Notes under the pieces: generated by a model
What the model was told of the DNA's origin: nothing
What the model saw: the letters and a program-made list of their open reading frames with translations, nothing else
The model's database searches: none
In this document: piece after piece, positions 24,259-33,695 of the stretch
How the letters are laid out: the number at the start of each line of letters is the position of its first letter
Position numbering within the stretch: the first letter of the stretch is position 1
Made by a program: the position numbers and the translations under genes
Assembly: GCA_035610365.1 (NCBI GenBank)
Contig: CM069432.1
Coordinates: 126,490,255 to 126,554,254 of the forward strand
Direction: 5' to 3'
DNA: 64,000 bases
From: Aquatica leii
Lineage: Eukaryota; Arthropoda; Insecta; Coleoptera; Lampyridae

Positions 24259-25144
24259 CAGTGTTGCCAACCTAATTTTGTACATTTCCTCAATGCAGGA
24301 TGTCATATTTCCTCAAATTTCTTCAAATCTCATCACCTGATAATCTCAACACCCTTCTTATATAATCAAGAATAAATTGCTAAATAATTTTACTGTGTCA
24401 AAACAATTTTTGTTACTATCATTTGAAACGTTTAATTAATTTTATCATATTTTGGATTACGAACGAATAAATTTTTATTGCATTAATTTTTGCTTTTTTG
24501 TCAATTGATGTAAAAACTGTATCCATTTCACGTAAGGTTTGTTTTGTTGTAGCACTTGTAGCTTATATTTGTGACGGTATTTAGATTTTTTTAAATTGGC
24601 AATTTTTTCTTTTTGTGCCTTGTGATGTTCTTGATCAGACTGAGACATAATATTGGCGTCCACGTAATTAAAAATTGTAAAAGAGTAATTCCCCTGTTAA
24701 TTCGAATTGTAAGTAATTAATTCAATAACGATTGGGCACTTTACCTTTTTTATAGTGTTACTGTTATGAATGATCAGTTCACTAATTATAATTATTGTTA
24801 TTATATCATTTCCACATTTACGTAACAGTATAAAAATCACAGTTCAGATGATACAATAAAGTAGCGTTTTCAACTAATTCGATTGCACCAATGTATGAAA
24901 TGCGACATATTATGCTGATTATGCATTATGATGATTATGATTATAATTTATAGTAGATGTGCGCTTAACACTAACTGCTATGGATAGAGGACCGAACAAC
25001 GTTGTCGCGTTAAAAGTTACTTTAGTTGAATCACATTGTAAAATTCTTCAAAAATGTGTTTAATTTCCCCAAATCTTCAAAATTTCCTCATCGGTTCTCA
25101 ATTTCTTCAAATTTGAGGATAATTCTTCAAGGTTGGCAACACTG
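24259..25144 (-). mobile_element. hAT transposon, internally deleted (886 bp)
   Basis: Both ends begin CAGTGTTGCCAACCT (15-bp perfect terminal inverted repeat) and are flanked by a perfect 8-bp target duplication, TTCTTAAT, at 24251-24258 and 25145-25152. CA-G ends plus 8-bp duplications define the hAT superfamily. Subterminal regions on both sides are rich in short motifs of the type TTCCTCAAA / TTCTTCAAATTT, the clustered transposase-binding style seen in hAT elements. Inside, a 62-codon minus-strand frame at 24475-24663 looks like the start of a hAT transposase. The catalytic region is absent, so the copy is non-autonomous. The perfect target duplication suggests a fairly recent insertion. 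Confidence 0.92.
24475..24663 (-). pseudogene. N-terminal remnant of a hAT transposase
   Basis: The 62-codon frame starts at an ATG 480 bp from the right end of the hAT element and reads MDANIMSQSDQEHHKAQKEK, then KSKYRHKYKLQVLQQNKPYV and KWIQFL. The pattern 'KYR..Y....LQ..PYVKWI' resembles the stretch before the zinc-binding Cys pair of the BED finger in insect hAT transposases. The Cys/His ligands themselves are missing and the frame stops, consistent with internal deletion. Assignment leans on the context. Confidence 0.5.
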
Positions 25145-25287
25145 TTCTTAATTCAAATGTCAAATCTGTCAAATAAGTGAGATGAACGTTACCAACTTAA
25201 ATTTAATAAATATTAAAAAAATTATGCAATTTTAGAATTATTTATTTTCTGTTAAATCTGTTAAGAATGGGGTAAAATAGAAAAAAT

Positions 25288-25421
25288 AGTATAAGAAATT
25301 CGTGGCTTATGGCCTATTATCGCACTTGTCCATTGCAAAACTCGGCGCTGCGCGCCTCGTTTTGCAAACTTGGACGCGTGCGATAATAGCGTTCCATAAG
25401 CCACTAATTTCTTAATATACT
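25288..25421. repeat. GC-cored imperfect palindrome (foldback MITE-like)
   Basis: The two halves pair: AAGAAATTCGTGGCTTATGG and its complement at the far side, then ATTATCGCAC with GTGCGATAAT, closing on a GC-rich core CTCGGCGCTGCGCGCCTCG. Total about 134 bp. No frame, no clear target duplication. A structurally similar palindrome with a related core lies at 32351-32470. Confidence 0.75.
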
Positions 25422-26850
25422 AGTTTGCAATCATAAAGGAAAACTGATTAAAAAATAAGTTCTATAAACATATTAACGGTTTATTTTTATTTTTATTACT
25501 TTTTTCTTAAATAAAACATTTGTTTTGCAATTTTACGAAATACCTAGTTATTTTTCATTATATTACTAAAAGAATATTTCGCTTTTAACATTAGTATTAA
25601 CGTTTTTCTCTTGGCGGCATAAATTCGTAATGCAAGAGGTGGTAAGATTTTACATGGCGCGTTTAGTGGAGAGTTAATAGTAAAATAAGATATGGATATA
25701 ACAATAATAATTATTGTAGATTCTTTTTGATAATTGATCTTACCGAATAAAAAAAATGACAATAGAGCTTATACAAAAACGTTATCTTTATCGCAACGCA
25801 ATAATAACAACCCGTTTTATTTTAATATGCGTGTATAATTTAACATGATGTTTAATTTTTTGCACTCTCGTTGTACCATTTGTTAAAATGCACTTTTATT
25901 TGCAATTTAACTACAGTAGTAATAACATTTGATGTATTAAAGAAAAATTCTTAACGTGTTCCCAATTTGTAATAAACTTTTAGCTGGTGTGGATTTCACC
26001 TGGACTAGCTCTCTTTGTCAAAAAATAGACGTGATTCTAAATATAAACCATATTAGTAAGTTGATAAAAACGTCAAAGGTTCGCCGGATAAGTGCAAAGA
26101 AGCGTCTGCAAGCTTGTTACTAAAAAACGCAAAACAGTATTTTTGGTTTTTATTTAACATTTCAGTAAAATTTTAATTAATATGAGAACTTCAGAAATGA
26201 TTTTATTTTACGTGACATATATGTTAAGCAACCAACTTTGCTTAGATTGGTATAACGTAAAACAGAAATCACCAAATAAGAAATTTAATTTGCAATCTTT
26301 AAATTAATTTAAAGAAATTAATTAAAAACAATAACACGTCAACAATATTTGTTTACTTAAAACAAAAATAGGTAATTACAATTAATAACATACACGGTAC
26401 AGCCAAAAACAATATTGCAAATCAAAATTTTGTATTAAAATAGTTGAAGATAATTTTTCATGCAAGTTCAAACAATATAGTTTTTAAAGACCACTGTCAG
26501 ATAGAAGAATACATCTAGGTACTCAATTAAAAATTAAATTAACATATTCTGCAGTTTCACTATCAAATGCAAATGCCTTTTTATTAGAAAAAATCTAATA
26601 ATTGAAGAAAGTGATAGCTAAAACTATTAGGTAAGCTTTGTGTAAATAACTATTTTTTATTTCAAATGGTGAAAAATAAAGAATTTTGCAGGTTAATGGT
26701 AACAAAAACACACAGGTTTTATTTAAGTGAGGTTTACCAGAAATTACTTTTAGTTTGCATTTTATTGTTTGTGGTTATCTGTTTGTCAGCTTTGTTTTAA
26801 GAATTAAGAATAGAGGTAATGCACTACTAGTAAATTTTATAAAATTTATA
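25422..26850. other. Gene-free AT-rich stretch
   Basis: Nothing supported here apart from AT-rich spacer leading up to the heat-shock-type promoter. Confidence 0.45.
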
Positions 26851-26856
26851 TATACT

Positions 26857-26985
26857 GAAACATTCGCGAAGTTTTTGTAAATTTTGAAAACGTTCCCGTA
26901 CTTTTTATCCACGTCTAGAAAGTAGCGGCTTCTCGAATGTTTGCAGAAACGTATAAATACGGTCCAAACAAATCGTAGGTCAGTT
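26857..26985 (+). promoter_or_regulatory. Heat-shock-type core promoter (HSEs, TATA box, initiator)
   Basis: Two heat-shock-element-like clusters have alternating TTC/GAA units at 5-bp spacing: TTCGCGAAGTTTT at 26863 (with a further GAA at 26857) and TTCTCGAATGTTTGCAGAA at 26930. A TATA box TATAAATA lies at 26952-26959 and an arthropod initiator TCAGTT at 26980-26985, placing the start A 30 bp after the first T of the TATA box, the expected spacing. HSF trimers bind nGAAn arrays in insect hsp70-like and hsr-omega genes. No downstream promoter element is convincing. No heat-shock protein reading frame follows, so the transcript may be non-coding, have an upstream intron (a donor-like CTG|GTACGTGA sits at about 27074), or belong to a decayed gene. 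Confidence 0.6.
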
Positions 26986-28620
26986 ATTTCTAATAATTCA
27001 AAGACGGCAGTGTTAAGAAGATTACTCAAGTTTAAATAAATAAGTGATTAACGCGTGTGACATAAATAACCTGGTACGTGACTTTAACGTTAACAAGTGT
27101 GTGAAATTATCCGCGGACTTTATCTTATGTGTCAGTGATAGCGCTAACAATACGTACTGTTGAATACATATTCTATATAAAAAACTTTCATTTACATTTT
27201 TTTTTAATAATTGACAAAGATTGATATCAGTTTCCTTTTTTTTCGTTAGTGCAGTTTTGATTAGTACAGTTCAAAAATTAGTACAACTCAAAAATATGCT
27301 TACACCTAAGAAAATTTAAAAGCGTAGTTTTTACATTGATAAAATTTTATATATTATCTACATTGTTGACATATTGTCTATACAAATATTTAAAATCAAA
27401 GAACAGATTTTTATTTATTTATTTGTTATAAACAATAAATACTTTTGTTTTATTATAATAATCATACTATTTTGTTTAATTTTTGTATACTGAATACGTT
27501 ACAAATACGACAGAAACTTCAGTAAGTATCTAAACACATCTATATCACGTATACGCATATCTGATAGTATGCGATTTAACTTTATTGCACTTTAAAATGT
27601 TATTACTGCACGTATGCGTTCACAACTGGTATTATATAATCTAAAACGCGGCACATTATGACGAGATTCAGAATAGGAAAATTGCTCAACTACACTCAAA
27701 GCATAACCACTCAAGTTTGTAATTGTTAAGCTGTGCGAGTTCACGTTAATACACTGTAAGAAATATATCTAACTATGTCCTTATATATTTATATATTATA
27801 TAGTATATTCTTATTTATGATAATAGAAACTCTGTTTGGTTAATTATTAGCTTAATATGTTTTATTCTATAATATTAAAAATGACAAGTGTAAATGTTGC
27901 ATACTGTTTAATTTTAACTTTGTTTTAGATTTATATTTTTGTTGCTGCTTTTCGCGTACATATTTTTAACTAACTTTAGGTTTTTATGTAGTATTTATTA
28001 CACGGTATCTTTATTTTGTCGAAATTACATATAAATTATAATAGAAAAACACAACAATAACTTGTTGAAAAGAATGATGTCAAACAACAGTAATAAAAGT
28101 CGAAATAAATATTTTATCAAACACAATATCTTCGATGTGACAAGTCATCATTTTTTATTAAAGAATTTTCTTTCTGTGCAATGGTTTATACAAAACTACT
28201 GCAAAATATTTTAGTAAAATTATTTTATTGTAGTTACAAATATACATGTTTATGATTATAAAGAAACATTGTATTGTGTGTGTTATTAACTATACTATAG
28301 TAATGGTATGTTGTTTATTATAAATTTAAGTAAAATACAATACTTCTGCATCTTTCGATTTATTTAAAAAAATGACTTAATAATAAGTTACCAACGTTGC
28401 AAGTTATCTAAATAAAAGTGTTTTGAGTGATGTAGATAAAAATAAACTGTTTTTGTAAATGTCTTTACGACTATCATTTATATTATTTGTTGCATTATTT
28501 TAAATTTAAAATTCAGATTTTTTCTGTTGTCATGTTAAAATTTAAAACAAAAATTCTTAAAGAATTTTATTAAAACTAATAAGGGTTTGTTTTGATATAA
28601 TTCCTATAAGTATGTTCCCT
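26982..28620 (+). other. Region downstream of the heat-shock-type promoter, no coding frame
   Basis: About 100 bp after the predicted start is less AT-rich and leader-like (A-rich, ending around GTGTGTGAAATTATCC), then the sequence becomes ordinary AT-rich spacer. No hsp70, hsp90 or small Hsp motif can be read in any frame, and no tandem repeats of the hsr-omega type are present. Confidence 0.4.
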
Positions 28621-28632
28621 ATTCTATTAAAC

Positions 28633-28666
28633 ACAGGATGATTTCTAGTTTTTGAAATCACCCTGT
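28633..28666. repeat. Short perfect-type hairpin
   Basis: Arms ACAGGATGATTTC and GAAATCACCCTGT pair over 13 bp with one mismatch around an 8-base loop. ACAGGGTGATT-type ends occur in small insect MITEs, but no body or target duplication is visible. Confidence 0.5.
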
Positions 28667-29580
28667 ATTTAACAAAAACAAAATTAAATAAAATGTTCTT
28701 AAAATTTAATTAAAATACATTAAAGATTGCATTTTTGATATATATATAACAAAAACAAATAATGTAATAATAACATTCTAGACAAAACATTAATACAATC
28801 CTATGTACTTTTAATAACAAAACAAGTTTAATACCTTAAATATGTCGCATCAAATAAATAAAATGCTTGTTGTTGTCATAGTAACTTTCCTAGTATAAAC
28901 TAACAATGTACCGTACGCCACAAAGCAAAATGTGTTGTTAAAAACGTTCTCGCATTTGCGGGCTTTATACTTTTTATCATGTAATTACATTATCATTAAA
29001 AAAGTAAAAATATTTTAATTATAGAATACATAAACTAACAATATGTCAACATTTACATGTTACTTTTTAAAAAAGTCAATGTTTTGAAAAAAATCAAATT
29101 ACAAATCAATAGAAACACATTATTTTAAGCATCCACATGATACAGAGTGCGTATCTAATACTACGTTTTAATAACTTATAACCTAATAAAAGAAAGATAT
29201 GTAGTGATTACAACATTACAAACATTTTGCTTTGGATTGGTCCCAAATTTAAAAATTATAAAAAAATCAAATTTTTTTACATGTTGTTGACGCTTTAAGT
29301 AAATTTTCATGTAGCTCGTATTTTAGCATAGTTAGAAATGTATACCCAATAATAGTTATAGTTAATGCTGGTTGACACATCCGTTTTTAAGTATGTTGGT
29401 AAAAGACATCATGTTTATACATGAATGCGTTTGGTATAAAAGTTTTCATGAATTGTTAAATAACTCAAAAATATTTATTCAAGTGCAAGACCACATTAGC
29501 GTGTTTAGCGACCTAAAACCAGTACGTATAAACATTGTAAGGTAACAATGTAAATGCAAATGTAAACATGCCACTACAAT
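28667..29580. other. Gene-free AT-rich stretch
   Basis: No supported feature. Confidence 0.45.
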
Positions 29581-29589
29581 GAACCACTA

Positions 29590-29643
29590 GATGACCGTTT
29601 CGCCCTTTTGAGACTCTTCAGCAGTAACAGTAGACTCTACTGT
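29590..29643 (-). ncRNA. Hammerhead-ribozyme-like core
   Basis: On the minus strand the sequence reads CTGAAGA (29621-29615), a 13-nt stem-loop GTCTCAAAAGGGC that can form a 4-bp stem II with two wobble pairs, then GAAAC (29601-29597). This is the invariant order of a hammerhead core (CUGANGA - stem II - GAAA). Directly beside the CTGAAGA lies a perfect 17-base odd palindrome, ACAGTAGACTCTACTGT (29627-29643), a possible stem. I could not find a convincing stem III plus the UH cleavage site, so activity is doubtful. Hammerhead motifs of this style are known from Penelope-like elements and other insect repeats; no reverse transcriptase is seen nearby. Confidence 0.4.
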
Positions 29644-29703
29644 ATTTCCACAAATGTATTATCAGTTCTATAGCTTATAGTAATAAATGATCTGATTAAC
29701 ATA

Positions 29704-29868
29704 AGTGAAATACGATGGCAGAGCCATCTCATAGTATAAATTTACTGTGCATGACAAATAGTAAGTAAATAGCTTCAACGTTTCTATCTCTATCCCTATT
29801 TAAATACTATCATTCAAGCATAGTAGATTTATACTGAGATGGCTTTGTTATCGTATTTCATTTATATT
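29704..29868. mobile_element. Foldback MITE-like element (~165 bp)
   Basis: Arms of about 45 bp pair in inverted orientation: left GTGAAATACGATGGCAGAGC and on to AAATTTACT; right the complement of ATGAAATACGATAACAAAGC and on to AAATCTACT. They differ at several positions. The loop of about 75 bp is non-coding. No target duplication is obvious. It lies between the hammerhead-like motif and the BEL/Pao fossil. Confidence 0.7.
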
Positions 29869-30149
29869 AAATTTATTAAATTTAAAATTTATTAAGTATA
29901 ACAAATGTTTAATTCGCGACGAATAAAATAAAAATTGTATATTAAGGTAAGTGTTAAATTTTTAATTATTATCTCGGCTAACACCACGGATTCTTAGACT
30001 AATGACAACAATTCAATTTAAAAATGATGGTAGTTCGTAACCATTATTTTGCATTTTAATCATCCCAAAGTCAAAATTATGGTAACCGCTCGACCAGAAA
30101 TTTCAACAAATTAGAGATAGATACATGTGCTATATGCGCATATCATATA

Positions 30150-30840
30150 ATATTATATTACAGAAGCAATTAAGGCGCACTCCCAATTCTTTATTTTCAG
30201 CAATTCTTTAACAAGCGGAAAAGTTTAAAAATTGCTCAGACGAGCTTCTGATATGAGAGTTTTTGCAAAGTGCACAAGTTGGCGTGTTTGCTACAAACGA
30301 TTTTGAAAAATATAGTTTTGGTAAAGATTTGCTTACTTGAGTAGCATCTCCACTCATGCTTGCTTCGATATAATGCAATATCTGTATTTCTCCAATGTTA
30401 TATTTTGAATTAGTTACACTATTAGAATTATTTAAGCCAGATTTCTAATTTACCAAAATACGTGAAATAAATTAAAAATTAAAATTTTGTTAGAATAATT
30501 GCTTAAACTTCGAAATTTTTTACTGTTAGAAAATTACCGTTAAATTTGTTTTTTGCAATGCCATAAGGCTTTGCTAATGAATCTTTAGCAATGGCAGTAA
30601 TTCTATAATAATTATCTTTGAGTTGAGTGTGCCTCTTTGTTTCAGCTTCAACGTCTGTAGATTGTATCTTATTAAAACTAAAATAAAATGAAGCATTTCT
30701 CTGTAAACGCTCTTGTATTTCAATAATTTGTGTAGATAACAATTTAAGGTATAACGCTACCTAATTTTGACAAGAACGCTCCAAACTAGTAAGTTTTGAT
30801 TTTGATAACGTAAGTTGTTGTAAATAATACGTAAGAACGA
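30150..30840 (-). mobile_element. BEL/Pao-like gag fossil
   Basis: The minus strand carries, in order, a DUF1759-like start (about 30500-30790; includes LSTQIIEIQERLQRNASF and THTQ-like polar helices ending YYRITAIAK), a middle block with SMSGDATQVSKSLP (about 30340-30400), and a Cys/His segment NTPTCALCKNSHIRSS (about 30240-30290). This is the layout of the gag region of insect BEL/Pao retrotransposons. The fossil is broken, with several breaks. No LTR, protease, reverse transcriptase or integrase is recognised within reach, so it is a gag-only remnant and appears old. Confidence 0.65.
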
Positions 30841-30849
30841 TTTATTAAA

Positions 30850-32350
30850 TTAACGTATGCAAAATTGGCAATGCAGCAGGTGTAATGTTGATTAAGAAAT
30901 TTTTGCGTTAAAAATAACTTAAACGCGTTTAAGTAACCGTCTCAAAGGTTAAGACACCGAACGTACGCTCAAAATTATAACTGAATATTTATTTTCGTTT
31001 GAATGCAATATAAAATTACGCAAACTTTATTATACGCAATTAAAATAGGAGAGTTACCTTCAAGGAAATCTGCACATGCACGTTTACAGCGTCCTTCTCT
31101 TTCTCTCTCTTTCTCTTTCTCTCTCTATAGTATATGCAAATGTTATCCGAGTCGGATGAACCAAAATGTTAAGTGCGTAGTTGACCAAATGTTGATCAAA
31201 CAAATATTAGTAAAAAACATTTATTCACATATCAAACAATAAGAAAGTGCTTAAACTAAACAACGTGTGCAACACTATATACATTATATTTATAAACATA
31301 AACATTATCTGAACACTTACATTACAAAACAATTTTGGTATTTAAGATACTGCTAAGTTATACTTGTTTGTGATTCATTTGAAATTAACAAAACATGTTT
31401 AAATCATAAATGTTACACAAAACCGGACAGACTTGTCAACTTCGTTTACTTGTTGATGTTGAAACAACTGAAAAATCTTTTGACGATGAGTCGAAAAACA
31501 AAAAAGGTGCCATTGCAAAACCTTTTTTATGTTAAACCAAAACAAGAAAAAGAAGATAACTGTTGATGCCAAGGCAATGTTAGCTTTACTATTGTTTATT
31601 AAAACGTTTCAATTTAGATAAATTAAAGTTGTCATTTCGTTTCATTCCTGGTCAAAAAACCAGTTTTCATTTTTGCATCAGAGTTGATAAGTGAACGAAA
31701 AACGTTTCAGATTTTTGAACCAGACTCTCTGAGTAGCATTTGATTAAAGTTCATATTGTTTCTGCTACAAGTTTGCTACATTCTCTGGGAATAAATGTTA
31801 AATTCAAATAACCTTGATTCAAAAAAAAGTCAAGCCATTCTAACATTACCAAAGCAAAATAACAAATTGATAAACTTGACCTTATATTTTTTGTAATTAA
31901 TCTAACAAATGTTAAAATAAATATTAAGCGACTTGATAATTCTTTTTATTTGTACAAACATACTAACGTATAAGTGATTTATGAACAAAAATTATACTTA
32001 AATTTTGTAATTGTCTTTTTTGTGCTGCCAACATTGCAAACGTCAATATTCGTTCGTTAGTGTAGTTACGTAATGAACGAAAAAAGCTCTAGGGTGGCAA
32101 AATGAAAACTAGGAATCCACATAAAAGTAAGTGTTCAAAGTCAGTTAATATATTAGAACGAGTATGCGACAGGTGGAAAATCATTTTAAAAATCTTGAAA
32201 TTCAGTTAAAATTGAAGAAAAACGATGTTAAAGTTAATGTCAAATCTGACAGATTTAGTAATAAATGTAATACCAACTCATTATATTTCTGTTGATTTTT
32301 TTTTTTCAAAAAAGAATGTAATTTTATGAAAGGCAACACAAAAAATAATG
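30850..32350. other. Gene-free stretch with a CT microsatellite
   Basis: A pyrimidine tract, (TTTCTCTC)n-like, lies at about 31089-31127, followed by a less AT-rich patch to about 31200. No gene is supported elsewhere in this stretch. Confidence 0.45.
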
Positions 32351-32470
32351 TACATTACTCTCGTCGAAAGAATCATAGCATAACTCACTCACATGCAACG
32401 CTCGGCCGTGCGGCCTCGCGTCGCATTATCGTTCGTTATGCTATTTCTTACTTTCGACTCTTGTTACGTA
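32351..32470. repeat. GC-cored imperfect palindrome, second example
   Basis: TCGAAAGAATCATAGCATAAC on the left pairs with the complement of TCGAAAGTAAGAAATAGCAT on the right around a GC-rich core CTCGGCCGTGCGGCCTCG. The core resembles that of the palindrome at 25288-25421 (CTCGGCGCTGCGCGCCTCG), though the outer arms differ. Confidence 0.7.
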
Positions 32471-33448
32471 AACTACTATTACGTTACGTAAAAAAAATAC
32501 TGATTCTAAACATTCATGATGCATTTGTTTTATGTAGTTTTTTTCTACGAATCTAATGATGCAAAAACATTGTAGCGTGTTATTTAAATGTTTTTTCTTA
32601 CTTTATAATTTAATGTTTTTTTTTAATAAGACAAACGGTTTTGTAAATAATAAAGTTGAAGTAACGGCTTAAAAACAACTCATTTGTTTTTATTATATGC
32701 GTTTGTATAAAAAAAATTATATAAGTTATTTTTGCCTTTTCTATTTGTATAAACTAAAAGAAGTAATATTTTTGCAAGTACACATGCATTTACACTTTAT
32801 ACATAAGTATAGTAAGTATTTTAACGTTAAAAAATGATACAAAACAGATTGAAAAAGCATAAAACCAGTTATCTGTTTTTTCTCAACACAGTTTTAGCTT
32901 TATTGAACAAAAGTGTTGCAGTAAAACAGTTGTACTCGCGTCAGTTTGTAGTTTTCTGTGTTTCATATTTTCTGTAATAAATCACAAAAATTCTTATTTT
33001 TTTGCAAAATGTATCTCAAAAACACAATTTATTAGTTTTTTACTTAATTGTGCTATTTAATTTTTTTTATTAGTTTTTTAAAGAAAATCTGAAAAACATG
33101 AAAATCATTAAACATTTAGAAATTTTAATCGTAACTGCGGTTTAAAACTATGTTCACTGTAGTTTACGGTTGTAACTCGCTTATCGTTTAACTGACCGTA
33201 CGTTTACACGATTCTAAAACCAGAATAAAAAAAAATTTTTAACAAAAATTTAAAATACACCAACTAATAAAAAAATTTAAAGAGGAAAAGGAAAAGTCGA
33301 ATAAATTATGTTTATATAATATATGGTTTGCAAAAACATCAAAGCTTATACCACAAAAGAAGGATGAAACAAATAAAATTACAAATTGACGTAAGTACAA
33401 TTCCTTAACTGCAAGAAAATAAGAATCTGTTTTGTTCAATAAAACTAA
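32471..33448. other. Gene-free AT-rich stretch
   Basis: No supported feature. Confidence 0.45.
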
Positions 33449-33695
33449 AACTCAATTTACTAAAAAACAGATAACTCGTTTTGTTTTATCAGTTTAATTT
33501 ATCTTACTTTTTTTACATTAAAGAAAAGAAAAGAGGGTAAAGCGTAAATTTAGGTTTAGTTTTTTTAGTTTTAACTCAATTTACTAAAAAACAGAAAACC
33601 CGTTTTGTTTTATCAGTTTAATTTGTCTTACTTTTTTTACATTAAAGAAACGAAAAGAGCGTAAAGCGTAAATGTAGGTTTAGTTTTTTTAGTTT
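33449..33695 (+). repeat. Tandem duplication, 124-bp unit
   Basis: Two copies, 33449-33572 and 33573-33695, both starting AACTCAATTTACTAAAAAAC and ending GTTTAGTTTTTTTAGTTT. They differ at only a few positions (for example ATAACTCG against AAAACCCG). Non-coding. The copies abut exactly, so this is a simple local duplication. Confidence 0.9.

Noticed and set aside
26775-27029. 84-codon minus-strand frame with KKYGNVFKIYKNFANVSVY, resembling a cytochrome P450 N-terminal block
   Set aside because: The match is a few residues, the frame overlaps the heat-shock-type promoter on the other strand, and no other P450 motif is present.
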